A model generated the notes under the pieces. The model had not been told where the DNA came from. It made no database searches and was given only the letters and a program-made list of their open reading frames with translations. Made by a program: the position numbers and the translations under genes. DNA of 64,000 nt, taken from the NCBI GenBank assembly GCA_023391635.1, contig JAEWAQ010000048.1:136903-200902 (forward strand). The letters run 5' to 3'. Below are positions 8,971 to 17,612 of the stretch, one piece after another (the stretch's first letter is position 1; each line of letters starts with the position of its first letter). This DNA comes from Bacillota bacterium. Lineage in GTDB: Bacteria > Bacillota > Bacilli > Paenibacillales > Paenibacillaceae.

Positions 8971-9845
8971 ACAACGTGAACAACGCGGATCGCGGCATTC
9001 TGTCTTCGTATGATTTGCGGAAACCGGCGAATCGGATCGTCTATGCGCTCATGCTGATCGTCATCGTGCTCATGGTGCTGTCGATGCTGTATCCGATCGC
9101 GATCGCTTTCTTCAACGGCGTGAAGGCCAACACCGAGGTCAACTCGTTCCCGCCGACGTTCTGGCCGAAGTCGTGGCACTGGGACAATTACGGCGCAGGC
9201 TGGCATTATATCGATCTGATGAAATATTTTCGCAGCACCATGCTGATCTTCATCGGCAATATGGCGGTGACGGTCGTCGTGCTCGGACTCGCATCTTTCA
9301 GCTTGTCCAGATTGGATTGGCCATATCGAAAGGCCGTGTATTACTTCTTCCTGGCGACCTTGTTCATACCGCCGACGACGTATATCATCCCTAACTTCAT
9401 CAACCTGAAGGAACTGGGGCTGCTGAACACGTATTGGGCGTTCTGGCTGCCGGCGGGGGCCCAGGCGTTCTACCTGCTGCTGCTCAAGACGTTTTTCGAC
9501 GGCATCAGCAGCGAGCTGTTCGAATCCGCGCGCATTGACGGAGCTTCGGAGCTGCGCATATTCGGCCAGATCGCCTTTCCGCTGTCGATTCCGATCTTCG
9601 CCACGCTCGCGATCTTCGTGTTCGGCAGCGCGTGGAACGACTGGTTCTGGCCTTCCTTCGTCCTGAATGGGGAGAAGTACCCGCTCGCCACGGCGATCAA
9701 GCGTTTCGTCATCGACGCCAGACGGCTGGATCTCAATGTCCGGTTCGCGATTCTTACGATGGTCATGGTGCCGCCGGTCGCGATTTTCCTCGTGTTTCAG
9801 CGCTTCATCATCCGCGGTCTGCACTTGGGCGGGGTGAAGGGGTAA
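8967..9845 (+). CDS. Carbohydrate ABC transporter permease (MalG type)
   Basis: A 292-residue permease, the second half of the membrane pore, with six predicted helices and the EAA-type loop ESARIDGASELRIFGQIAFP. The frame is open far upstream to 8109, but the start is the GTG at 8967, overlapping the stop of the first permease in GTGA and preceded by GGGGAGGGG. The protein begins with about 20 polar residues before the first helix. It acts with the preceding permease and the binding lipoprotein that follows. Confidence 0.88.
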   Translation: MNNVNNADRGILSSYDLRKPANRIVYALMLIVIVLMVLSMLYPIAIAFFNGVKANTEVNSFPPTFWPKSWHWDNYGAGWHYIDLMKYFRSTMLIFIGNMAVTVVVLGLASFSLSRLDWPYRKAVYYFFLATLFIPPTTYIIPNFINLKELGLLNTYWAFWLPAGAQAFYLLLLKTFFDGISSELFESARIDGASELRIFGQIAFPLSIPIFATLAIFVFGSAWNDWFWPSFVLNGEKYPLATAIKRFVIDARRLDLNVRFAILTMVMVPPVAIFLVFQRFIIRGLHLGGVKG

Positions 9846-10036
9846 CGGCGGCAACGGCGGCAATGGAGGAGATATGCAGAGACGGGTAAGGCGGCAGAAT
9901 GGTCAGATTGGACATGACGAACAGGAACGTAAGGTTGCACATGATCGGGATAGGAATGCACATCGTCACGGCGCGATCGTCCCCTTATGATGATCGTGTA
10001 ATCCAAAATACGTTGCCGAAGGGGAGTTGCATAACC

Positions 10037-11488
10037 ATGCGTAAGTTGACGTTCGTTGCAGTATGCTTGCTTGCTGTCAGTCTCGTTTTGGCGGCATGCG
10101 GAGGGAAGAATGAAGGTTCATCCTCGCCGAGCGCCAGCTCCGATGCGCCGAGCGCTTCGAAACCGGCCGCTTCCGATTCGCCCAGCGCCGCACCGGCGGA
10201 CGACCTGGCGAGCAAGAAGATCACGATCAGCATCTACTATCCGACGCCGGACCAAGTCGAGAAGCGCGCGCTCGAGGACGACAAGATCAAGCGCTTCAAC
10301 GAAGTGTATCCGAACGTGACGATCGTGAAGAGCGATTGGCAGTACAATCCGAACGAGATTGGCATGAAGATGGGCGCGAACGAAGCGCCGACGCTGTTCA
10401 ACACGTATGCGACGGAAGGCAAGTTCCTGGCCGAGAAGGGCTGGGCGGCCGACATTACCGAGCTGTACAACGGCTATGAGTTCAAGGATCAGATGAACCC
10501 GGTGCTGCAGGACTTGTTCATTATTGACGGCAAAGTCGTCGGACTTGCCCAGCAAGGGTACCCGACGGGCACGGTCGTCAACAAGAAGATGCTGACGGAC
10601 AAGGGCGTGGCGATACCGAGCTACGACTGGACGTGGGAGGATATGCTGAACACGGCGAAGGCGGTCGCCGATCCCGGCAAGGGCATCTCCGGCATTGCTC
10701 CTATGGGCAAGGGCAACGAAGCCGGCTGGAACTGGACGAATTTCCTGTTCGAGGCGGGCGGCGAAATTCAGTCTGTGGACGGCGGCAAGGTGACGGCGAC
10801 ATTCAATTCCGACGCGGGCGTGAAGGCGCTCGAATTCTACCAGCGGCTGCGCTGGGAAGCGAACGCGATTCCGCAGGATTGGGCGCTCGGCTGGGGCGAT
10901 GCGGTCGGGGCATTCGCACAAGGCCGCACGGCGATGGTCATTGCCGGTCCTGACGGCCCAGTTGACCAGGCGCTGAACCAAGGCGGGATGAGGGCGGAGG
11001 ACGTACTCGTCTATCCGATGCCCGCTGCCGCTGCCGGCGGCAAGCATACAGGCGTCATGGGCGGCGACTTCCTCGTCATCAACCCGAACGCCTCGAAGGA
11101 CGAGCAGGAGATCGCTTTCCGTTACGCGACGTTCGACTATTTCTCGGACAAAGGACTGGAGTCGGTCGAGGCGAGCATTCAGGCGCGGAAGACGGATGGC
11201 AAGTTCTTCGTGCCGCCGGTCATTCCCTACTACAAGGACAATTCCGATTACGGCGCCAAGGTGCGCGATGTTTATAACAAGTACGACAACGTGTACCAAT
11301 ACGATCCGGAAGTGCTGTCGCTCATCGACGGCAAGCCGGAAGCGCAGTACAACACGCAAGATTATTATGCGACGATGACGAATGTCGTGCAGGAGGTGTT
11401 CTCGAAGAAGGACACCGACCTGAAGAAACAGCTCGACATGGCGGCGAAGCTCGTGCAGGAGAAGTTCTACGACACGATTAAGCTGTAG
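10037..11488 (+). CDS. Sugar-binding lipoprotein of an ABC importer
   Basis: A 483-residue solute-binding protein. It has a lipoprotein signal peptide with lipobox LAAC (Cys at about residue 20), a Ser/Ala/Pro-rich linker, and a family 1 sugar-binding fold. It would be anchored on the outer face of the membrane and hand oligosaccharides to the two permeases upstream. ATG 10037 is preceded by AAGGGGAG. The 190 bp before it show no clear promoter, so read-through from the permeases or a weak internal promoter is likely. A strong terminator follows. The ligand cannot be told from sequence. Confidence 0.88.
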   Translation: MRKLTFVAVCLLAVSLVLAACGGKNEGSSSPSASSDAPSASKPAASDSPSAAPADDLASKKITISIYYPTPDQVEKRALEDDKIKRFNEVYPNVTIVKSDWQYNPNEIGMKMGANEAPTLFNTYATEGKFLAEKGWAADITELYNGYEFKDQMNPVLQDLFIIDGKVVGLAQQGYPTGTVVNKKMLTDKGVAIPSYDWTWEDMLNTAKAVADPGKGISGIAPMGKGNEAGWNWTNFLFEAGGEIQSVDGGKVTATFNSDAGVKALEFYQRLRWEANAIPQDWALGWGDAVGAFAQGRTAMVIAGPDGPVDQALNQGGMRAEDVLVYPMPAAAAGGKHTGVMGGDFLVINPNASKDEQEIAFRYATFDYFSDKGLESVEASIQARKTDGKFFVPPVIPYYKDNSDYGAKVRDVYNKYDNVYQYDPEVLSLIDGKPEAQYNTQDYYATMTNVVQEVFSKKDTDLKKQLDMAAKLVQEKFYDTIKL

Positions 11489-11509
11489 GTTGACATGTTT
11501 GTTCCCCCT

Positions 11510-11543
11510 CCGGTCCTGCCTTGTCTGGCGGGGCCGGATTTTT
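11510..11543 (+). terminator. Terminator after the first sugar importer
   Basis: An 11-bp stem (11510-11520 with 11527-11537, including G-T pairs), a 6-base loop and a T-rich tail from 11539. It ends the transporter unit. Confidence 0.82.
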
Positions 11544-11830
11544 GTTGATCAGGCTCGCGTCGCGGGAAGGCTAACGCCCGATCTGTGATCAGATGCGAAA
11601 AGTATAGTTCTTTTCGCCCAATTCACTCCGATTGAACGAAAAGCTGCATTCCCTGCATTTGTTCTCCCTCGTTATGCTCGACAGGAGCACTTTTTGGTTG
11701 AAGTGATGTACCTTTTACAGCTCTTTGTGCGCAAACAGACAAGACCATAAAAAGAGATGCAGGTTATGCAGTACTTCGCTAAAGAAGCGGATTTCGCAAG
11801 AAGAAAATCTTTGCGGAAGGAGTTAACCGT
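11544..11830. other. Intergenic region with one perfect inverted repeat
   Basis: The region holds the inverted repeat GCGAAAA (11595-11601) / TTTTCGC (11611-11617) with a 9-base loop, a possible operator, and the ribosome binding site GGAAGGAG (11815-11822) of the next gene. I see no convincing promoter and no open frame with coding character. Confidence 0.5.
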
Positions 11831-14671
11831 ATGGAGACGGACAAGATCGGGCGGCAACGAGACCGGCGAAGCGGACGCGGATCAGGAGTGAGTCGGCTAT
11901 CGATGCACAAACGGTTCATGATTGTTCTTGCCGCGGGAGCGGTGGTGGCGCTTGCGGTTGCGGCCATGTTCATCTGGCATTATCCGGACGCTCTGTTCGG
12001 CCGCGCCGTGAAGTTTACCAAAGAAGGCGACCTGCTCGTCGTGAGCGGAATCAAGTACGAGATCGCATTCAGCGCGGCGGACGGCGGGATTCGGTACGTT
12101 CGCGGCGAATCGCATGATGGCCGGCGGGAGACGATCTCTCTGGGCAATCGGGCTGGCGCTTTGTGGTGGGCGTTCGCGGACGGCAACTCATCCTCGTCGT
12201 GGAATGGAGCCGGGCAGGCAAACGAGTTTTCCTACCAATGGCATCGCGGCAGCCAATCTCTTGTGCTGCGTTATGGCGGTCCGATGCAAGTGGAGGCGAC
12301 GTTCCTCTTCGGGGCGGAAGGCCGTGTCGAGATGGAAGCGAAGGTGGCTAACCATACGGAGAACGCGCTGGCCTCCTTCCAATTTCCGTATGAATTGAAG
12401 GTGGACGCCGCACAGGTGCAGGACGGCTTGCTGCCCTTGCTGCCAGGAGCCAGGCTCACTGCTGCCTTCTTCCAGGAAAGCAATTCCTACGAAGCACAAT
12501 ACCCCGGCACGATGTTCGCATCCTATGCCGCCGTTCGGACCAATAATGGGAACTTGGCGCTTTACGACATTCATGGACCAACGATCGAGACGACGAAGCT
12601 CGGCTTCAAGAACCAGGTCGACGATGCCGGCAAGACTGCTGTGGTGCATGCGTACAACGCAGCGATCCCTCCAGGCGGCGAATGGTCGACGCCCAAGATT
12701 GTGATGGAGATCGGAGGGGATTATCCGGATTCGATTCGCGGATACGGGAAGCGCAATGGATTCGCGAATATGCCGACATTGGCGGAGAAGTTGGCTGACG
12801 AGTTGTCGGTTTACGCCGCGCTGCCGTTATACAAAATGGATATTTCCGCGCTTAAGGGCGCCAATTGGCAGCGCTTGAGGACGGATTACGTCGACCGAAT
12901 GAGCTACCCGGGCGTGCTGCACCTGGTCGGATTCCAGCGGGGCGGGCATGACGAGAACTATCCCGATTTTTTGCCGCCCGATCCGGTCTGGGGCACGGAG
13001 TCCGACTTCCAGGCATTCGTACGTGGCGCCCATGAGAAAGGGAACAAGATCGTCCCTTACACGAACTTCTCCTGGTGGGGCGTTCATGCGCCGACGCTGA
13101 CACAATTGCCGGACGGCACGACACTGGAGCATATCGCAGCCTTGCGGAAGAGCGGCCTGCCGATCAAGGAGGATTACGGTCAGCACAGCGGGTACGTGAT
13201 GAATCCGGCCCATCCGTTCGTGCGGGAGCGCATCGCGCGGGAACACGACAAGCTGCTGGAGGCTGGTTTTGACGGGGTGTTCGAGGATCAATGGGGCATC
13301 CGCGATACGCCGGCCATGTACAATGAGACGGCTCCGGACGGCACGCATGCGGCGAATGCTTATTTTCAGGGGGTGCGGGATTATTTCAAGGCATCTTCGA
13401 AAATGAAGCTGTACACCGAGGACGGCATTGACGTGCTGGCAGGCGATGCGGTCGGATTCATGGGCACCAACTATTTGTGGGACGTGCTCGGCTACAGGAA
13501 CAATACCGCCGCGTACACGCAGTATTATCCCATGATCGGCATGCTGCTGCGCGACAAAGTCATGCTCTACCAGCACGATCTGGCCGCCGAGACGATGACG
13601 GACAATCAAGACTTGCTGCGCTGGAACCTCGCGATGGGTTACAATCTGAGCGCCGATCTGTACAATGGCGTGTCCAATCCGTGGGTCGCGGCGACGGGCG
13701 TCTTGCAGCGGGAGGTGCTTGCCGGATACGCGGATGCGCCGGTTGTCGGGTTCAAGCAGGTCGGTCCAGATGCGACACGAACCGATTTTGGCTCCGGGCA
13801 TGTCGTGACGGCCAATTGGAACAAAGAGTCGCCCTATGTGCTGGACGAGGCATTCACGCTGTCTCCCGGCGGGTTCGACGTGAAGTCGGAGGACGGGAGA
13901 GTAAGAGCCGGGAACTATACGCGTTACAACGGCTTCGACCTGGATCCGGGCGAACACGATCTGGTGGAGGTTCGCGGGGACGAGGCGATCCGCGTGTATC
14001 AGCCATTCGGAGCAGATACGACGCTGCAAGTGCGGAAGGGCGACGGATGGAAGCATGCGGTTGCGGCGGCCTATACAGCAGACGGGGTGAAAATTGCGGA
14101 CTGGCCGGTAGAGGAAGCGGGGGAAAATGTTCGGTTCGACTATATCGCTCTGGCGGGAGGCAGGAAGGTTGGTTATGTGGAGCTTGCGGCTGCGGATGAG
14201 CCGTCAGCAGTTGCGCCCGGGACATTTCACAAGGTGAAGCAGCTGGCGAACCTCGCGCTTGATCGCGGTGTCCGTTCGACGACGGATACGGCGGAAGCCT
14301 TCGCGGCGGAGAAAGCGGTGGACGGCGATCCGTACACATATTGGGAGAGCATTTCGCGTAAATTTCCGCAGTCGCTGACGGTGGACTTGGGCGCAGAGGC
14401 GCAAGTCGACAAGCTTGTGCTGCGTCTGGTGCCGCAAGAGGCGTGGGAGCGGCGGGAGCAGACGATCGAGGTGCTGGGCGGCACGGACGGCGAGTCATTC
14501 GTGCCGCTGGTTGCTCCGCAAGCTTACGCGTTCGACCCGGCTGCCGAGAACAAGGTGGAAGTGTTGTTCGAATCCGCTGCGAACGTTCGCTACATCCGGC
14601 TGACCGTCTCCGGGAATACGGCTTGGCCGGCCGCGCAAATTTCCGAGCTTGAGGCGTACGGGGGGGCGTAA
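11831..14671 (+). CDS. Membrane-anchored DUF6259-like glycosidase with discoidin-like C-terminus
   Basis: A 946-residue protein with a basic cytoplasmic N-terminus and one membrane helix near residues 29-50 without a clear cleavage site, so it is probably a signal anchor with the enzyme outside. The middle has an N-terminal beta-sandwich (about 60-310) and a TIM-barrel-like region (about 320-640) with WWGVH, HSGYVMNP, FDGVFEDQWG and LYTEDGID, which are carboxylate-rich strand ends typical of clan GH-D-like or DUF6259 proteins. The C-terminal 140 residues (AVDGDPYTYWES, SLTVDLG, YIRLTV) look like an F5/8 type C (discoidin) sugar-binding module. It lies right after the importer and may generate its substrate. 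Exact specificity is unknown. Confidence 0.72.
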   Translation: METDKIGRQRDRRSGRGSGVSRLSMHKRFMIVLAAGAVVALAVAAMFIWHYPDALFGRAVKFTKEGDLLVVSGIKYEIAFSAADGGIRYVRGESHDGRRETISLGNRAGALWWAFADGNSSSSWNGAGQANEFSYQWHRGSQSLVLRYGGPMQVEATFLFGAEGRVEMEAKVANHTENALASFQFPYELKVDAAQVQDGLLPLLPGARLTAAFFQESNSYEAQYPGTMFASYAAVRTNNGNLALYDIHGPTIETTKLGFKNQVDDAGKTAVVHAYNAAIPPGGEWSTPKIVMEIGGDYPDSIRGYGKRNGFANMPTLAEKLADELSVYAALPLYKMDISALKGANWQRLRTDYVDRMSYPGVLHLVGFQRGGHDENYPDFLPPDPVWGTESDFQAFVRGAHEKGNKIVPYTNFSWWGVHAPTLTQLPDGTTLEHIAALRKSGLPIKEDYGQHSGYVMNPAHPFVRERIAREHDKLLEAGFDGVFEDQWGIRDTPAMYNETAPDGTHAANAYFQGVRDYFKASSKMKLYTEDGIDVLAGDAVGFMGTNYLWDVLGYRNNTAAYTQYYPMIGMLLRDKVMLYQHDLAAETMTDNQDLLRWNLAMGYNLSADLYNGVSNPWVAATGVLQREVLAGYADAPVVGFKQVGPDATRTDFGSGHVVTANWNKESPYVLDEAFTLSPGGFDVKSEDGRVRAGNYTRYNGFDLDPGEHDLVEVRGDEAIRVYQPFGADTTLQVRKGDGWKHAVAAAYTADGVKIADWPVEEAGENVRFDYIALAGGRKVGYVELAAADEPSAVAPGTFHKVKQLANLALDRGVRSTTDTAEAFAAEKAVDGDPYTYWESISRKFPQSLTVDLGAEAQVDKLVLRLVPQEAWERREQTIEVLGGTDGESFVPLVAPQAYAFDPAAENKVEVLFESAANVRYIRLTVSGNTAWPAAQISELEAYGGA

Positions 14672-14705
14672 GATTAACCTGTTCCGGATGAGGAACGGAG
14701 TGAGG

Positions 14706-14736
14706 GGGACCGCCCGCGATTGTTCGGAACGGTCCC
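14706..14736. terminator. Hairpin between convergent genes
   Basis: GGGACCG (14706-14712) and CGGTCCC (14730-14736) form a 7-bp stem between the convergent glycosidase and ABC permease genes. There is no T-run, so termination is uncertain. Confidence 0.35.
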
Positions 14737-14768
14737 TCGATTATGCCGTTAAATCTATCTTCGTCCGC

Positions 14769-15593
14769 TTACCCGCCCGCCTTGCGCCGATACAGCCGGA
14801 ACGCGAGCGGCATGAAGACGAGCATGACGATGGCCAGTCCCGCGAGCGTCAGCAGCACGTCTCCGAGCGGCGCCGTACCGTGCATCAAGCCGCGCGCCGC
14901 CGACGAGGCGAGGCTGACGGGATTGTACGCGACGATCCGGCCCAGCCATACCGGCATCGTGGACGTGTCCGCGAATACGTTGCTGGTGAACAGGAGCGGG
15001 TACATGACGATGTACGACAGGCTGGAGATCGACTCCATCTTGCGAACGACAATGCCGATACAGGCGAAAATCCAACTGATGCTGAAGGCGTACAGCACGA
15101 CGAGTAGAAACGCCAACACGACACCGCCGATTCCGGCTTCCGGCCGAAAGCCGAGCGCGATGCCGACCGCCAGCGTCGTGACGAGCGCTGCCGCGAAAGT
15201 CGCGATGTTGACGAGCATCGAGCCGATGATGGCCGCGGGCTGCCAGAACGGCAGTGTCCGGAACCGGTTGAACACGCCCCGGTCCATGTCGGTCTTGATC
15301 GCAATCCCGATATAGACCGTCATGCTCGTCACCGTGTACACCAGCATGCCGGGAAGCAGGAACTGCAAGTAATTGCCGGTGGATCCGGCGATCGCCCCGC
15401 CGAACAAGTACGTGAAGATGAGCAGGAAAACGATCGGGAAAACGGCGACGTCGATGGCGACGTACGGAATTTGCGACAGCGTGCGGCGCATCGACCGCCA
15501 GGTGAATGTCGATACGGCGTAGAGCAGGTGCGGCCGCTTCGGCCGAACGGTCGTCTCCAGCGCTTGCAACAAGCGGGTTGTCTCGATAGTCAT
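14769..15593 (-). CDS. ABC-2 type exporter permease (DrrB-like)
   Basis: A 274-residue membrane protein with six predicted helices and the ABC-2 permease signature DRGVFNRFRTLPFWQPA in the first cytoplasmic loop. Members of this family export drugs, lipids or antibiotics with a separate ATPase. The start is the ATG at 15593, overlapping the ATPase stop in ATGA and preceded by GGAGGAG; a GTG three codons upstream is less well placed. Its substrate is unknown, but the divergent MerR-type regulator fits a drug-responsive exporter. Confidence 0.85.
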   Translation of the reverse strand: MTIETTRLLQALETTVRPKRPHLLYAVSTFTWRSMRRTLSQIPYVAIDVAVFPIVFLLIFTYLFGGAIAGSTGNYLQFLLPGMLVYTVTSMTVYIGIAIKTDMDRGVFNRFRTLPFWQPAAIIGSMLVNIATFAAALVTTLAVGIALGFRPEAGIGGVVLAFLLVVLYAFSISWIFACIGIVVRKMESISSLSYIVMYPLLFTSNVFADTSTMPVWLGRIVAYNPVSLASSAARGLMHGTAPLGDVLLTLAGLAIVMLVFMPLAFRLYRRKAGG

Positions 15594-16561
15594 GAGGCGC
15601 ACTCCTCCTTCTCTGCCGTAGGCGTTCTCCCGGTTAGGGCGAGGAATACTTCGTCCAAGCTCGGCTGGCCGAGGGAGAATTGCACGGTCTCCATGCCGGC
15701 GCTTGCCAACGCTTGCAGGACGACTGCCGCTTGCGGCTGGCCGGCGACTTGCGCGGACAGCGTCGCCGGGTCGGCATGCAGCCGCACTTCCGCCTGCAAG
15801 ACTTCGCGAAGCAGCCGCTCCGCCTGCGGCCTCTGCTCCGGCGCAGCCAGCCTGACATGGAGAGTGCCCGATCCGACCGAAGCTTTGAGCTCGCCTGCTG
15901 TCCCTTCCGCAATGACCGCGCCGCCGTCGATGACGGCGATGCGATCGGCGAGTTGATCGGCTTCCTCCAAATATTGCGTCGTGAGCAGGATCGTCGTTCC
16001 CCGCATTCGCAGCGCCCGGATAATGTCCCAGACGGCGTTGCGGCTGCGGGGATCGAGGCCCGTCGTCGGCTCGTCTAGGAAGAGCAAGTCCGGCACGACG
16101 AGCATCGCCGCCGCAATATCTAGCCTTCTCCGCATGCCGCCCGAGTATTTGCCCGCCGGCCTGCTCGCCGCCTCCGCCAATTCGAACGCGATAAGCAGCT
16201 CGTCGGCCCGTGCACGTGCGTCTTGTCGACCAAAGCCTGCCAGCCTTCCGAACAGCATCAGGTTATCCCGTCCGCTCAGTTCTTCGTCGACGGCAGCGAA
16301 TTGACCGGCCAATCCGATCCTCGCACGCACTTCGTCCGCATCTCGCACGACGTCCAGTCCGAACACATGCGCGCTGCCCCGGTCCGGCCGCAGCAGCGTG
16401 GACAAGATGCCGACGAGCGTCGTCTTGCCCGCCCCGTTCGGGCCGAGCACGGCCTGCACGGTTCCTCGCGCGACAGACAGATCGATGCCGCGAAGCACCT
16501 CCAGGCTGCCGAACGATTTGCACAGCTTCCGCACTTCGATTGCCCATTCCATTCCGCTCAT
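15590..16561 (-). CDS. ABC exporter ATPase (DrrA-like)
   Basis: A 323-residue ATPase with Walker A GPNGAGKTT, Q-loop, signature motif YSGGMRRRLDIA, Walker B LLFLDEPTTGLD and the H-loop region ILLTTQYLEEAD (Gln replaces the usual His). A C-terminal extension of about 90 residues is typical of DrrA-type ATPases. The ATG at 16561 has GGGAGG upstream; the frame extends further but without a binding site. It energises the permease encoded next. Confidence 0.87.
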   Translation of the reverse strand: MSGMEWAIEVRKLCKSFGSLEVLRGIDLSVARGTVQAVLGPNGAGKTTLVGILSTLLRPDRGSAHVFGLDVVRDADEVRARIGLAGQFAAVDEELSGRDNLMLFGRLAGFGRQDARARADELLIAFELAEAASRPAGKYSGGMRRRLDIAAAMLVVPDLLFLDEPTTGLDPRSRNAVWDIIRALRMRGTTILLTTQYLEEADQLADRIAVIDGGAVIAEGTAGELKASVGSGTLHVRLAAPEQRPQAERLLREVLQAEVRLHADPATLSAQVAGQPQAAVVLQALASAGMETVQFSLGQPSLDEVFLALTGRTPTAEKEECAS

Positions 16562-16801
16562 GTTTCCTCCCTGATCCAGGCTATGCCGGCAGGAAACCGC
16601 CGCCGGATTCGCCCTTTCATTTCCAATCCATAACCATCTTACAACAATCATGCAAGTGCTAAGGTTTGGATAGAGATTGTGCAGTATCCTTGCGGTGATT
16701 CGCTCCAAGTCTCCACACGAACTTCAAGGTTTCTTGTGAAGGTATGCATGCGGGAGATACAATGGATGAAAGTCGTTTGCGCCCGGAAAGGAGGGTATTG
16801 T

Positions 16802-17527
16802 ATGTGTGCAAGAGTAAGAACGATCAAAATCAAACCTGCGGACATTGCCAAACAGCTGGGCATCAGCACGAGCGCTTTGCGCCATTACGAGGATTGGGGA
16901 ATCGTGCCGAAGGTGGAGCGAGGGGAGAACGGGTATCGGCGCTATTCGGAGCAGCACGTCGCCTATTTCCAATGCATTCGCGCGATGAGCCCCGGATTCG
17001 GCATGGATACGACCAAGGCCGTCATGCGCAAGTTGGTCGCCGGCGAGGTGAACGATGCGTTATGGCTCGTCAGCGCCGCGCAGGCTTCCCTGCACAGCCG
17101 CAAACAGAAGGCGGACAAGACGATTCAGGTGCTCGACACGGACGCGCTTGAACCCGTAGATCGGCTGGGGCGTCCGCAGCGAATGACGATCGGAGAAGTG
17201 TCGGCGGAGACGTCGATTCCCGCATCGGCTATTCGTCATTGGGAGAAGATGGGACTCATTGAGCTGGAACGCGATCCGGACAATGGCTACCGGTATTTCG
17301 GCCCCGCGCAAATGCGCCGCATTATGATCATCGGTACGCTGCGTTCGACCGTCTGGTCGCTGGAGATCATCCGCGAAGTGATTCGCGAATTGGACAACCA
17401 TAACGTCGAGCAAGCGAGGCGCATCGCGCGGGAAGCGCTGCGTTATCTGAGCGAATTGAATCGCTATCAGATGCGCGGTATTCATGTATTGCATCGTTTG
17501 ATCGAATTGACGAGCCAACAAACTTGA
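16802..17527 (+). CDS. Regulator with two MerR-type HTH domains
   Basis: A 241-residue regulator. Two MerR helix-turn-helix modules are visible: residues about 8-65 (KPADIAKQLGISTSALRHYE, then GYRRYS) and about 130-190 (TIGEVSAETSIPASAIRHWE, then GYRYFG). A predicted helical segment joins them and the C-terminus (about 190-241) is helical. Ordinary MerR proteins carry one such module and dimerise through a coiled coil, so this could bind an operator as a pseudo-dimer or contact two sites. ATG 16802 follows AAAGGAGG at 7 bp. It is divergent from the DrrAB-like exporter and probably controls it. Confidence 0.85.
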   Translation: MCARVRTIKIKPADIAKQLGISTSALRHYEDWGIVPKVERGENGYRRYSEQHVAYFQCIRAMSPGFGMDTTKAVMRKLVAGEVNDALWLVSAAQASLHSRKQKADKTIQVLDTDALEPVDRLGRPQRMTIGEVSAETSIPASAIRHWEKMGLIELERDPDNGYRYFGPAQMRRIMIIGTLRSTVWSLEIIREVIRELDNHNVEQARRIAREALRYLSELNRYQMRGIHVLHRLIELTSQQT

Positions 17528-17548
17528 TTTGTTACAAAATTGTTGATT
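17516..17548. promoter_or_regulatory. Candidate operator: CAACAA...TTGTTG at the arsR-type promoter
   Basis: CAACAA (17516-17521) and TTGTTG (17540-17545) are inverted and 18 bp apart. The right half overlaps the -35 box. The 10-mer AAATTGTTGA (17537-17546) recurs at the same offset at the GH2 promoter (18686-18695). Confidence 0.45.
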
Positions 17549-17571
17549 TAATTCGGACTGAGCCGTACAAT
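17543..17571 (+). promoter_or_regulatory. Promoter of the ArsR-type regulator gene
   Basis: TTGATT (17543-17548), 17-bp spacer, TACAAT (17566-17571). It lies 41 bp before the start codon. Confidence 0.7.
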
Positions 17572-17612
17572 ACCCGTATATGTCAAGAATCAAACGGAGG
17601 ATACGCACGAAT

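Noticed and set aside
10118..11359. Minus-strand frame opposite the binding protein
   Set aside because: Antisense shadow without family motifs or start signals. The same holds for 12827-14056, 25482-26657 and 36703-37839.
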